This document shows positions 9,197 through 16,269 of a stretch of DNA of 64,000 bases, piece by piece; position 1 is the first letter of the stretch; each line of letters opens with the position of its first letter. Below the pieces are notes generated by a model, which did no database searches, was not told the DNA's origin, and saw only the letters and a list, made by a program, of their open reading frames with translations. Both the position numbers and the translations under genes were made by a program. The stretch spans positions 62,001-126,000 of the forward strand of contig CAZDDI010000005.1 of NCBI GenBank assembly GCA_964504195.1, read 5' to 3'. This stretch comes from CAZDDI01 sp964504195. GTDB taxonomy: Bacteria; Chloroflexota; Anaerolineae; B4-G1; SLSP01.

Positions 9197-9284
9197 TGTT
9201 ATTTACCTCTAGAAATGGTGCTTTAGCACATCGAATCGAACCAATTGCTTTGTAGGTCATCATTGTAGCTCGGAATCCACTATT

Positions 9285-9313
9285 AGTATAACCTTAGATT
9301 TCATAAAGCACAA
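9285..9313 (-). promoter_or_regulatory. Candidate promoter of the GHKL-mod-res operon
   Basis: On the minus strand TTGTGC (9313-9308) is followed after 17 bases by TATACT (9290-9285), which would start transcription about 80 bases before the GHKL ATG. The -35 is weak and the -10 is good. Confidence 0.45.
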
Positions 9314-9372
9314 AACCCCATGAGAGGATTCGATACACATTGAAGTGCCGTAAATCTCTCGATGTTGCTTCA

Positions 9373-9535
9373 ATCTTTTATTCAATGTCATTAAGTTAAG
9401 AACATTGCGCTCGCTTGCCGTCCTCGAATTCGGCCACGAATACACGAATTTACTTGGTCTTGCACCCATTCGTGTATTCGTGAACTATTCGGGAACGGCT
9501 GGCAAACCTTAACTTAATGACATTGATCTTTTATT
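9373..9535. mobile_element. MITE-like non-autonomous element with 10-bp target duplication
   Basis: Perfect 18-bp terminal inverted repeats (9383-9400 CAATGTCATTAAGTTAAG and its reverse complement 9508-9525) bound a 143-bp element. The 10-mer ATCTTTTATT flanks both ends directly (9373-9382 and 9526-9535) as a target-site duplication. Inside is a second perfect 15-bp inverted repeat (9435-9449 with 9468-9482; ACACGAAT/ATTCGTGT). There is no coding capacity, so a transposase would have to act in trans. Confidence 0.85.
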
Positions 9536-9615
9536 ACCATACTTTTATATAACCAGAGCAATCTTGGTACTTCTGGATGAGCATACCGGATGATACTTGA
9601 GTATCGGCGTAGCGT

Positions 9616-9645
9616 AATGATACTTTTTCGATAAAAAGTATCATT
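9616..9645. terminator. Bidirectional terminator-like palindrome
   Basis: AATGATACTTTTT (9616-9628) pairs perfectly over 13 bp with 9633-9645 around a 4-base CGAT loop, giving A/T runs on both strands. It insulates the R-M side from the promoter at 9681. Confidence 0.6.
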
Positions 9646-9680
9646 GGAGCATCGCTCATCTTTAAACCATCCAAATCAGT

Positions 9681-9710
9681 TTGACTCCATACCCCCCTAT
9701 TTGCTATAAT
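9681..9710 (+). promoter_or_regulatory. Strong sigma-70 type promoter
   Basis: TTGACT (9681-9686), an 18-base spacer, and a perfect TATAAT (9705-9710) predict a start near 9717. No gene begins for 1 kb downstream, so the transcript would first read the hairpin-rich segment and the tandem repeat. It is the best promoter seen for the 10.7-36.9 kb module. Confidence 0.7.
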
Positions 9711-9716
9711 TAACCT

Positions 9717-10200
9717 ATACCTGGCTCTTTCCCATGCACATACCCTGACCCATCCCGCGCTCTAACGCGGGCCTTTGTAGCCCCACCGGGGCAGCTGCTG
9801 TTTTCACGCCTGACAGATTCCGTCTGTCCACGTCCGCCGCTGCCCCGCGTGGGGCTTTTGCGCGCCTGGCGCCCGCGGTCGCGGCATGAGCCTTGATTGA
9901 CAAGACTCATACCGAGGCTACGGCCTCCATCCGGCGCAGGGCAACTATGCCCGGCGCATTTTGGGCAGAACCTTAACATATCCAATATTTTCTTTGAATG
10001 CGCAAGGCAGCCGCGGGGACTGCACCCGGATTACACTTCGGGCCAGCAGCCCGCAGCTGCCGAGAAATGCAATGTAAAGCGTACTGGGTACATGGAGTAC
10101 CCAGTACGGCCCTTGTGTTTACGATGGATTTAACAGCAGCATCTCGCTGCTGCTGTGCAAAACACGGGTCTGCCCGCTGAGCACACGCACGGCGAGAGAT
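9717..10200 (+). ncRNA. Hairpin-rich non-coding segment, candidate structured RNA
   Basis: There is no credible gene between the promoter and the repeats. The segment holds many stable hairpins: AGCCCCAC-CGGGGCAGC (9779-9796) with its near-complement around 9838-9857 (17 bp, one bulge); GACAGA/TCTGTC; CCCGCG/CGCGGG; and GTACTGGGTA/TACCCAGTAC near 10080-10107. It does not read as tmRNA, RNase P or 6S RNA to me. It could be a long leader, a replication-control RNA or an origin region. Confidence 0.4.
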
Positions 10201-10205
10201 AACCC

Positions 10206-10574
10206 GGGCCTCTCTCGATCCTGGCCGCTATCAGTCAGGCGCGAGAGACGCCCTGGCTGTGAATTTGCTAGAATTGCTACACTTTTTGTCTTGGGCCTCT
10301 CTTGACCCTGGCCGCTATCAGTCAGGCGCGANNNNNNNNNNNNNNNNNNNNNNNNNNNNNNNNNNNNNNNNNNNNNNNNNNNNNNNNNNNNNNNNNNNNN
10401 NNNNNNNNNNNNNNNNNNNNNNNNNNNNNNNGGGCCTCTCTTGACCCTGGCCGCTATCAGTCAGGCGCGAGAGACGCCCTGGCTGTGTACTTGTTAGAAT
10501 TGCCTACACTTTTTGTCTTGGGCCTCTCTTGACCCTGGCCGCTATCAGTCAGGCGCGAGAGACGCCCTGGCTGT
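10206..10574 (+). repeat. Tandem array of 87-88 bp units, at least four copies
   Basis: Units start with GGGCCTCTC at 10206, 10293, 10432 and 10520. Each holds a hairpin (GGGC-CTCTC pairing with GAGAG-ac-GCCC, inner CCTG/CAGG) and a nearly constant linker containing AGAATTGC and CACTTTTTGTC. Linkers do not vary as CRISPR spacers would. The 100-N gap cuts the second copy, so the true copy number is unknown. Iterons, a promoter array or repeated small RNAs are possible. Confidence 0.85.
10332..10431. other. Assembly gap (100 N)
   Basis: Exactly 100 Ns inside the tandem repeat, a scaffolding placeholder. The real length is unknown. Confidence 0.99.
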
Positions 10575-10622
10575 TGTGACTACCATAGCGTAGGTTTGTA
10601 GCACAGTTCAACGTAGTTGTGA

Positions 10623-10679
10623 TTCCCGAGGGAGGCGCGGCGGCTTCCCTTTGGGGAACGCTATCCCGCCGCGCCTCCC
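10623..10679 (+). promoter_or_regulatory. Pseudoknot leader 1 (before the 10732 gene)
   Basis: Stem 1 pairs TTCCC-g-AGGGA (10623-10633) with TCCCT-ttg-GGGAA (10646-10658). Stem 2 pairs 10634-10643 with 10666-10675 (10 bp). The two cross (order a-b-a'-b'). The 3' end CCTCC (10674-10678) is complementary to the GGAGG ribosome site (10720-10724). Confidence 0.7.
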
Positions 10680-10731
10680 GGTGCAGGTTAGTCCATGACT
10701 CCAATCTGAAATTCAACCAGGAGGTTTAGCT

Positions 10732-11619
10732 ATGACTTGGCAATCGCGTACAGCATCCGCCTTGCTCCAAGAGGAGTCCAGCGCGGAGTATCCGTTCATT
10801 CAATATGTCAATGATGGCGGCACGCTCGAGCCCCGCAAACCCAATGGGGGGTTCGCCTTCTCTGCCGACCAGGTAGAAACGCTGGGGGCACCCCCGCAAG
10901 GGGCCACGCCGCACACGTTGGTATTCAGCAATGGCGCTACCAATGCGGTGTTTTTCACCGACTGGCTGCGCTTCGTGCCGCTGGCGACCCGCTTTGCGTG
11001 GGTCAAAGACGGCAACCGGCTGGAAACCTTCGTCGAAGGCGCGCGCGGCAAACTGCAAGCCCTGGGCTTCGTTGAAACCGAAACTGGTTTCCGCGGCCCG
11101 GTCATGCTCACCGTCAAAGGGATGGCCTCGAAGGACCTGTCTACCGCGTTGCGCGAGCACCGGCAGGCAGTGCGCAAGGGGACGCAGGGGCAAGCGCCCA
11201 GCGTGTTTTTTGCGCTGCTGTTGCACGCGGGGGAACCCACGCTGCGCGGCGGCAAGCAGAAAAGCCGCGCGACGCCCATCCTGCGCTCGGCGGACTTCGA
11301 TCCGGACCGCGATTATGTGGGCGACGCCCTGGCCGATACCATTGAAGCCGAATGGGCCGCCTACAAGCAGTGGGCCACGGCCTGGCAGCGGAACCCCGGT
11401 CCAAACGGGGAAGGGGAACTGGCGGACAGCGACGCACCCGGTGCGGACGAGCCGCCTGTGTCCCGCGATACCAGCCCGCCGGCCCCGGACAATACCGTGC
11501 GGTTACTCACGGCCTTGTTACGGGGTAAAGGGTTCACTGCCGATGTGATCAGCGCGACCCTGGACGGCATCACCGAGTCCGCCGCGCAAGCCCTGCTGGC
11601 TGATCTCAAGCAGCAGTAG
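10732..11619 (+). CDS. Conserved plasmid/phage-type protein, possibly nucleic-acid binding
   Basis: A 295-residue protein with a perfect AGGAGG. Residues 18-110 run PFIQYVNDGG...GGFAFSADQVETLG...LVFSNGATNAVFF, a layout I loosely associate with the DUF5895-type proteins of cyanobacterial plasmids; this match is uncertain. The C-terminal part has acidic and Pro-rich linkers (ADSDAPGADEPP) and ends in a helix-rich segment (TADVISATLDGITESAAQALLADL) that resembles a small UBA/HTH-like unit. As first gene of the module and abundantly led (strong ribosome site, pseudoknot leader), an abundant DNA-binding role is conceivable. Confidence 0.6.
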   Translation: MTWQSRTASALLQEESSAEYPFIQYVNDGGTLEPRKPNGGFAFSADQVETLGAPPQGATPHTLVFSNGATNAVFFTDWLRFVPLATRFAWVKDGNRLETFVEGARGKLQALGFVETETGFRGPVMLTVKGMASKDLSTALREHRQAVRKGTQGQAPSVFFALLLHAGEPTLRGGKQKSRATPILRSADFDPDRDYVGDALADTIEAEWAAYKQWATAWQRNPGPNGEGELADSDAPGADEPPVSRDTSPPAPDNTVRLLTALLRGKGFTADVISATLDGITESAAQALLADLKQQ

Positions 11620-11636
11620 CGCAGGAGGAGGCACTG

Positions 11637-11936
11637 ATGTCTCAGATAAACCGTGTCTATCGGCGCCGGGCCTCCCGGTCCGCCGTCTCCGCGGCAGCAC
11701 CCCGCCCGCGCGCCCGCCTGAGCGGTAGCGTTTGGCGGCTGGGGCGGTTGGCGTTGGGACTTGCGGGAGTGGTCTGGGCCCTCGGACAGGCACCGCGCGT
11801 GTTACCGTTCACCACACGCCAGGGCGGAAATCCGTACTGGCTCTTGCTCATGCTGCTCGGGCTGTTTGTCCTGGGGGGCCTCAAAACGGCGTTCCTGGGG
11901 CACAGTCTGGGCCGCTTGACGGGTGACTTTGACTGA
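11637..11936 (+). CDS. Small membrane protein
   Basis: A 99-residue protein preceded by GGAGGAGG, 17 bases after the previous stop. An Arg-rich cytoplasmic N-terminus (residues 6-33) is followed by two hydrophobic helices (about 36-52 and 66-84). The loop RVLPFTTRQGGNPY would face outward by the positive-inside rule. Function not recognised. It is probably co-transcribed with the 10732 gene and ends before a strong terminator. Confidence 0.6.
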   Translation: MSQINRVYRRRASRSAVSAAAPRPRARLSGSVWRLGRLALGLAGVVWALGQAPRVLPFTTRQGGNPYWLLLMLLGLFVLGGLKTAFLGHSLGRLTGDFD

Positions 11937-11974
11937 GCGTTCTGCCCGTTAGTTAGTTTTCTTCAATTCCGTGC

Positions 11975-12007
11975 AAGCGCCTGTGTTCTCTGCACACAGG
12001 CGCTTTT
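11975..12007 (+). terminator. Intrinsic terminator
   Basis: A perfect 12-bp stem (AAGCGCCTGTGT at 11975-11986 with 11994-12005), 7-base loop, and short T-run. It ends the first two-gene unit of the module. Confidence 0.8.
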
Positions 12008-12018
12008 GCTTATCTCAC

Positions 12019-12063
12019 CCGTGGGGGGCCGCGCGCTCCCCCCGGAGCTGCGCGGTCCTCCCC
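12019..12063 (+). promoter_or_regulatory. Pseudoknot leader 2 (before the RNase III-like operon)
   Basis: Stem 1 pairs GGGGGG (12023-12028) with CCCCCC (12038-12043), extended by CC/GG at 12019-12020 and 12044-12045. Stem 2 pairs CCGCGC (12029-12034) with GCGCGG (12050-12055). CCTCC (12057-12061) can alternatively pair with the GGAGG site (12085-12089) around a GTTC/GAAC inner stem. Confidence 0.65.
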
Positions 12064-12095
12064 GGTGTTCACTTGAACCCCTGAGGAGGTGTTGG

Positions 12096-12164
12096 ATGCC
12101 TTATCTGACAATTCCCCGTGCCCCCCGGATTCAAGCCCGGGCTGCTCCGCGAGGTGCGCGATGA
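12096..12164 (+). CDS. 22-codon leader peptide coupled to the RNase III-like gene
   Basis: The best ribosome site here (GAGGAGG) lies 6 bases before this ATG. The short frame (MPYLTIPRAPRIQARAAPRG and two more residues) ends in TGA overlapping the next ATG (ATGA). The peptide is Arg/Pro-rich. It may serve only to couple translation to the RNase III-like gene. A GTG at 12089 would instead give the downstream gene a 24-residue extension. Confidence 0.4.
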   Translation: MPYLTIPRAPRIQARAAPRGAR

Positions 12165-12778
12165 ACGGGCCCGGCTTGACGACCTTGCAACAGCGGTTGG
12201 GCTATGCCTTTACCGACCCGGCCTTGCTTTCCCTGGCCCTGACACACAGTTCGGCCAGCCCCGTCAACTATGAACGCCTGGAACATCTGGGCGATGCGGT
12301 GTTGGAACTGGCGGTAACGCACTGGTTATACCAGGACTTTCCGCAGTTCGGACCGGGACAACTGAGTATCCTCCGCGCGGAACTGGTCTGTGCCAAGACT
12401 CTGGCGCAGCTAGCCCGCGAGTTGGACTTACCCCAAGTGCTCCGCCTCAGCCGCCCCGCGGCAGCGCGGGGCCTGCACCAGCGCCCCGGCGTGTTGAGCG
12501 AGGCGCTGGAAGCGGTGCTGGGAGCCTTGTTTTTGGACGCGGGCAGCCGGTTGCCGCCGGTGGAGCGGGTCGTGCGCGCGCTATGCGCGCCGCAAGCCCA
12601 CGCCGTCATCTGTAGCAACCCGCAGTTTTACCAATTGCCCCCGCCGCGGGAGAGCGGGCCGCCCTTTACTGCGGGCGGCTGTGCTTCGCGGGGGGGATTA
12701 GCCGCCCCGGATAGCCGGGCTACCCGGGGGAGTTACCTGACCGAGGAGGTGTTTGATGAAAGCGTTTGTATACGATAA
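12161..12778 (+). CDS. RNase III-like endoribonuclease, copy 1 (no dsRBD)
   Basis: A 205-residue protein. The catalytic domain has LGYAFTDPALLSLALTHSS and the signature YERLEHLGDAVLELAV (E38, E41, D45 in E. coli numbering). The second acidic pair reads VLSEALEAVLGALFLD: E117 is kept but the usual Asp114 is Glu. No double-strand-RNA-binding domain follows; the last 60 residues are low-complexity. Known role of the family: cutting double-stranded RNA to process rRNA and phage mRNA. The gene sits directly behind a pseudoknot leader and overlaps the next start by 23 bases. A second copy lies at 30050. Confidence 0.85.
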   Translation: MNGPGLTTLQQRLGYAFTDPALLSLALTHSSASPVNYERLEHLGDAVLELAVTHWLYQDFPQFGPGQLSILRAELVCAKTLAQLARELDLPQVLRLSRPAAARGLHQRPGVLSEALEAVLGALFLDAGSRLPPVERVVRALCAPQAHAVICSNPQFYQLPPPRESGPPFTAGGCASRGGLAAPDSRATRGSYLTEEVFDESVCIR

Positions 12779-13145
12779 AGACCGCCAAGAGATTGGGGTC
12801 CAAGTTAGTGGTGGTACCCACATCTTACAACCCGCCGCAGTGCGGGTGTTGCTCCAGGAATTACATGCGGCGCTCGCGGTGGTGGAAACCCACCTCCACA
12901 CGCAGCACGTCGTCTTTTCACCCGTCCTGGGCTGGCTGCCCTGCGTGATTCTGGCCCACAATGACCAGCTCGCACTGGTACGCGCGGTGCTCGATGGCCG
13001 CGTGGGTGAGCCCGTGCGCGTGGAGAAACGCGATGTGTTTGCGCTTCAGGATGTCAACGCGGCCTTGTTGCTGCGCTACCACATCACCCCGCCGCCGGCG
13101 GTGACTGAGGAGGGGCGCGATGCACGCGAGTATCCTGGCGTATGA
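12756..13145 (+). CDS. Unrecognised small protein
   Basis: A 129-residue protein with GAGGAGG ahead of the ATG. It begins MKAFVYDKDRQEIGVQVSGG and seems alpha/beta, with a helix AAVRVLLQELHAALAVVETH and a HTQHVVFSPVLGW strand pair. Starts inside the tail of the RNase III-like gene and overlaps the next gene by 26 bases, so these genes are tightly coupled. No motif allows a functional call. Confidence 0.6.
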   Translation: MKAFVYDKDRQEIGVQVSGGTHILQPAAVRVLLQELHAALAVVETHLHTQHVVFSPVLGWLPCVILAHNDQLALVRAVLDGRVGEPVRVEKRDVFALQDVNAALLLRYHITPPPAVTEEGRDAREYPGV

Positions 13146-13761
13146 TCCGCAGTGGCTCATGCTCTGGGTCACGCACACGAGTTTTACCGGGGCGCTCACG
13201 CGCGCCGGTTGGACATCCCGCCATTACGCGCAACATGCCGTTACCCACTGGTATCCACCGGCGGGGGCCAAGTTGCCGCGCAATGCGCCGAAATCACTTA
13301 CCATTCCTGATGAGTTCAATAGCGATAGCACCTGGTCGGCATTCACGCCCTGTGCTATCCGGTCGTATGCCCGCTTCTGCGGTGAGCAGCAGGCTATCCA
13401 GCGCGTAATCTGGGACTTGCTCCCAGAACTCGTTGCGCGCCGCCTGGCCGCGCTCACGTCGCAGATCGGGGCTGCTGTAACCGCAGCGCCGCCCCCTGCC
13501 CCGGAACTCCCGGAGTTCCTGGCGCGGGTGGTAACGCACTATCACCGCGCGCCCTATGTCACGTTTGAGACCGCGCTCGCATGGGCGCTGAATCAGGCGT
13601 TGAGCGCGCACGCGGCAGCCCAGGAAACGCCGGTAGATGAGCATTGGGTGCATGTGCAACGGTTTGTGCCCGCGGCAGAGACCCAAGATCCAACCTTACG
13701 CCGCTCGCGGGAGCAGCGTGAGGCGTGGCAAGCCTCGTTCTTGCGCGGGGGAGGTGGGTGA
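13120..13761 (+). CDS. Unrecognised protein
   Basis: A 213-residue protein with GAGGAGGGG before the ATG. The first 70 residues are Trp/Tyr/His-rich (WLMLWVTHTSFTGALTRAGW). A helical middle (IQRVIWDLLPELVARRLAAL) and a Pro-rich linker follow. The C-terminal helix region ends in charged SREQREAWQASFLRGGGG. No catalytic motif seen. Stop and next start share one base (TGATG). Confidence 0.6.
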   Translation: MHASILAYDPQWLMLWVTHTSFTGALTRAGWTSRHYAQHAVTHWYPPAGAKLPRNAPKSLTIPDEFNSDSTWSAFTPCAIRSYARFCGEQQAIQRVIWDLLPELVARRLAALTSQIGAAVTAAPPPAPELPEFLARVVTHYHRAPYVTFETALAWALNQALSAHAAAQETPVDEHWVHVQRFVPAAETQDPTLRRSREQREAWQASFLRGGGG

Positions 13762-13988
13762 TGCCGCCCTTTATGTATGGGTATATGCCGCGCTACTACC
13801 TGCAACGCGGCTCTACGGAGACGCTGCAAGTACCGAATGAAGAAGCCTGGTGCGTCATAGGCGAAACTTGGGAACTCCATGAATTTGCCTCAGACGACGT
13901 GCTCGTGGACATCGGGGTAGTGGCGTATTACCGCAATTACCAAGATGCGGAAAATGCCCGCTGCGATTTGCAGCGGCGTAATGTATAG
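13761..13988 (+). CDS. Small QRGST-family protein, copy 1
   Basis: A 75-residue protein. YYLQRGSTETLQVP followed by WCVIGETWELHEF resembles the next gene (QRGST, LP, YVVAELWE), so the two are tandem paralogues. The start is fixed by TGATG overlap and a GGAGGTGGG site. The pattern (two strands, then a helix DAENARCDLQRR) suggests a small alpha/beta fold. Function unknown. Confidence 0.6.
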   Translation: MPPFMYGYMPRYYLQRGSTETLQVPNEEAWCVIGETWELHEFASDDVLVDIGVVAYYRNYQDAENARCDLQRRNV

Positions 13989-13999
13989 GAGCAATAACC

Positions 14000-14212
14000 A
14001 TGCGACCTGGTGAAACTATCACGGCCTACCGCATTCAACGCGGTTCCACGCGCGCCTTACCCGCGCCGCGGGCAGACCGGTTTTATGTGGTAGCCGAACT
14101 ATGGGAAGACGGGCGCCGGATGGACGCCCGGATCGTGAAAGCGTTTCGCACGCGGGAAGCGGCAGTCGCCGCCATTACGCACCGCTTGCGCCGCGCCGTT
14201 AGGCAGCGTTAG
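14000..14212 (+). CDS. Small QRGST-family protein, copy 2
   Basis: A 70-residue paralogue of the preceding gene: YRIQRGSTRALPAP, FYVVAELWEDGRR, then a basic helix TREAAVAAITHRLRRAVRQR. The basic C-terminus hints at nucleic-acid contact, but that is an inference. 11-base gap to its neighbour; AGGAG is present. Confidence 0.6.
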   Translation: MRPGETITAYRIQRGSTRALPAPRADRFYVVAELWEDGRRMDARIVKAFRTREAAVAAITHRLRRAVRQR

Positions 14213-14237
14213 CCGCCGAGGCGGAGAGGGGAATTCC

Positions 14238-14531
14238 ATGAAAGGCCGGTTACGTTACAATTGTCCGCGTTGGCAGCGGCCTTCCGGCCAACGGCGCTCT
14301 ACAGCGCCTACGCCCAATGTGCCGCCACCGGACACGGTTGAGGCGTGGGTTCACCAGGTCAACACCCTGGCCGCGGAGTTGAATGCGCGTTGCGCGACTC
14401 TCCACCCCTCGGCCTGGGCAGAGGACCCGGACATCCCGCGGTTGACCGCGCAGTACCAGGCGGTAGCCGGTACGTTCAGCGCCGCAGAAGAACGCGCGGC
14501 GCAGCCCGCGCAATTAACCTTAGCGTTTTAG
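14238..14531 (+). CDS. Small protein ending in a beta-clamp-binding-like motif
   Basis: A 97-residue protein with a basic N-terminus (RLRYNCPRWQRPSGQRRS), a helical middle (VEAWVHQVNTLAAELNARC), and a C-terminus ending in QLTLAF. That hexapeptide fits the QLxLxF type of bacterial sliding-clamp-binding motif, and this module encodes its own clamp at 27014. Last gene of its unit; a pseudoknot leader follows. Confidence 0.55.
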   Translation: MKGRLRYNCPRWQRPSGQRRSTAPTPNVPPPDTVEAWVHQVNTLAAELNARCATLHPSAWAEDPDIPRLTAQYQAVAGTFSAAEERAAQPAQLTLAF

Positions 14532-14547
14532 CAGGCGTAGTCCTGCG

Positions 14548-14601
14548 CCCTCGAGGGAGCTGCACCGCGCTCCCCCTGGGGAACAAGCGCGGTGCAGCTC
14601 C
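14548..14601 (+). promoter_or_regulatory. Pseudoknot leader 3 (before the 14634 gene)
   Basis: Stem 1: CCC (14548-14550) and GGGAG (14555-14559) with CTCCC (14570-14574) and GGG (14578-14580). Stem 2: 14560-14569 with 14588-14597 (10 perfect bp). CTCCTG (14598-14603) is complementary to CAGGAG (14621-14626), the ribosome site. Confidence 0.75.
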
Positions 14602-14633
14602 TGGTTAAATCTATTCAAATCAGGAGAAAAATC

Positions 14634-15278
14634 ATGACTACTACAGATAGGCAAGCGCCCACGGCGCGATTGGCAACCCAGTTGGAAACCCTCATCAACA
14701 CCACCAGCGGGATGCACGTTGTTAAATACGAAACTGGGGCGACCGGGGTTAACCTGCGCGTCGCCGTAGACATCGCCGTAGCGGTAGACCCGCAAACCGG
14801 CGAAGAAACAACCGTTACCCCCGAAGTGGAACTGCATATCTTGTCTTTCATGGGCGAAATTAACGTGTATCGCGTTACTGCCGATGATGAACTGGATTGG
14901 GTGGTCACCTGGCCGACTGTCACGCCCAGCGTGGCGTTGCTTTTGTTGGAAGCCTTAGTCACCAATCCCCTGTTGGCCTTGACCGAGACCCCGGTGCCGG
15001 CGCCGCAAGCGGCAGCCGTGGAAACCGGGTATCTGGTTGTCAATCTCGCAGGGGGCGTGGTAAGCGAATACGGCTATGTGCCGTCGCTCTACTATGCCGG
15101 CTTGGCCGTCATGGCCCACACCGACTCGGACAAAGACGCGGTTGTGCATCATGCTGACGGGGTAATCTCTGCCAGTGATGAAAATGACCGCGATGCTTGG
15201 GCCTTTCCTGTGAAAGCCCTGGCAGACCCGGAGGCTGACTCTGGTATCCTGGTGTCTGAGGTCGGAGGTGCAGCATGA
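14634..15278 (+). CDS. Unrecognised acidic protein
   Basis: A 214-residue acidic protein, CAGGAG before the ATG. Regular beta pattern (NLRVAVDIAVAVDPQTGEE, VELHILSFMGEINVYRVT) followed by a helical segment and a second alpha/beta part ending in acidic DPEADSGILVSEVG. Stop overlaps the next ATG (ATGA). No known family. Confidence 0.6.
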   Translation: MTTTDRQAPTARLATQLETLINTTSGMHVVKYETGATGVNLRVAVDIAVAVDPQTGEETTVTPEVELHILSFMGEINVYRVTADDELDWVVTWPTVTPSVALLLLEALVTNPLLALTETPVPAPQAAAVETGYLVVNLAGGVVSEYGYVPSLYYAGLAVMAHTDSDKDAVVHHADGVISASDENDRDAWAFPVKALADPEADSGILVSEVGGAA

Positions 15279-16102
15279 GCGGCCAACTGACTACCTATCT
15301 AGGACAATTACCCAGTGACATCCAGGTTGTGGCTTCTTTGCCCGCATTGAATCCCGAAATCCTGCACCCGTGCCTGGATGGGCTGCGGCTCAACGTCTCC
15401 GGTACACGCTTCGATCTCTACCTCACCGAAGATGATACGGTCGGCGATGGAGTTTTGGGCTTTTGCCCGGCAGATCAGCCCGGCAAACTGGAGTTCCTGG
15501 CGTTAATCCCGCCACGGCATCTCGTCACGCTCTTACGCGCCTATGCGCGCACCGATGCGGCCTACTTGATTGTGGGGTTCCCGGATTTGACCGGTGGGCC
15601 TCCGCACGTTGAGCTAGCGCCAGATCGGGAAAGCGCTGCACGAGCCATTCGTGACTACGCTCTCTCCCTCATCGATGAGGGCCACCCAGATGAGGCTGTG
15701 CTGGACTTTGCGGAGTACGGCGACGGAAACATGATGGCCCGCGCGGATTACACCGCGTATGCTATCCCCTGGCCGCCGCAAGTGCCGTTCCTCGCAGTGG
15801 CTCCGGTTATGCCGGTAGCAACAGCGCCGCCAAGCGGCGAGATACCGGGAGACATCCGCGAACTGCTGACGGATCGCATCCTCAGCACCACAGACTTCCC
15901 GGTGCCCCAAACGCCGGGCGCATGGCTGTACTGGATTCTGGACGAAGCGGCCATCATGGGCGATGGGCTGAGAGATTTCCGCGCCACTGGCGGGCGGGAT
16001 CACGTTCAGCAGTGTGTCGCTGCCTGGTATCGGGTGGCCGCCGACTTGTTCGCCGCGGGCTACCGGGCTGAACCGCCCGGAGACGTGGACTTGTACCCCT
16101 GA
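15275..16102 (+). CDS. Unrecognised acidic protein coupled to its neighbour
   Basis: A 275-residue protein starting at an ATGA overlap. It mixes strands (LNVSGTRFDLYLTEDD) and helices, with a Pro-rich stretch near residue 185 and a final helical region (HVQQCVAAWYRVAADLFAAGY). Low pI, like its partner. No motif recognised. Likely functions with the 14634 product. Confidence 0.6.
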   Translation: MSGQLTTYLGQLPSDIQVVASLPALNPEILHPCLDGLRLNVSGTRFDLYLTEDDTVGDGVLGFCPADQPGKLEFLALIPPRHLVTLLRAYARTDAAYLIVGFPDLTGGPPHVELAPDRESAARAIRDYALSLIDEGHPDEAVLDFAEYGDGNMMARADYTAYAIPWPPQVPFLAVAPVMPVATAPPSGEIPGDIRELLTDRILSTTDFPVPQTPGAWLYWILDEAAIMGDGLRDFRATGGRDHVQQCVAAWYRVAADLFAAGYRAEPPGDVDLYP

Positions 16103-16151
16103 GCCAGTCGTTACCTGGCTGATTACGCGGCAACCGCCGCAACTGACCCCA

Positions 16152-16172
16152 GGGCGGCTTTTTTAGCCGCCC
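16152..16172 (+). terminator. Short GC hairpin with T-rich loop
   Basis: GGGCGGCT (16152-16159) pairs with AGCCGCCC (16165-16172) around a 5-T loop, 50 bases after the 15275 gene. No T-run follows. Confidence 0.45.
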
Positions 16173-16178
16173 CTAAGA

Positions 16179-16229
16179 CCCTCCGGGAGTGGCCTGGCCG
16201 CACCCGTAAGGGTCAGACCAGGCCACTCC
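16179..16229 (+). promoter_or_regulatory. Pseudoknot leader 4 (before the 16270 gene)
   Basis: Stem 1: CCCT-c-CGGG (16179-16187) with CCCG-ta-AGGG (16203-16212). Stem 2: 16188-16197 with 16218-16227 (10 perfect bp). CTCCTTTG (16226-16233) is perfectly complementary over 8 bp to CAAAGGAG (16255-16262), the ribosome site. Confidence 0.75.
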
Positions 16230-16269
16230 TTTGAATTTCTATAGCTAGCCCAATCAAAGGAGTTTTACA

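Noticed and set aside
9036..9469. Two minus-strand frames upstream of the GHKL gene
   Set aside because: One overlaps the GHKL start, the other runs through the MITE; neither has protein-like composition.
9717..10200. tRNA, tmRNA, RNase P or 6S RNA gene
   Set aside because: No cloverleaf, CCA end or family signature could be found; left as an unassigned structured segment.
10206..10574. CRISPR array
   Set aside because: Repeat units recur with nearly identical linkers, so there are no variable spacers; the unit is 87-88 bp and no cas genes are near.
14556..14601. Leader hairpins as intrinsic terminators
   Set aside because: Only the 35962 copy has a T-run; the others lack one, lie close to the next ribosome site, and have a crossing stem.
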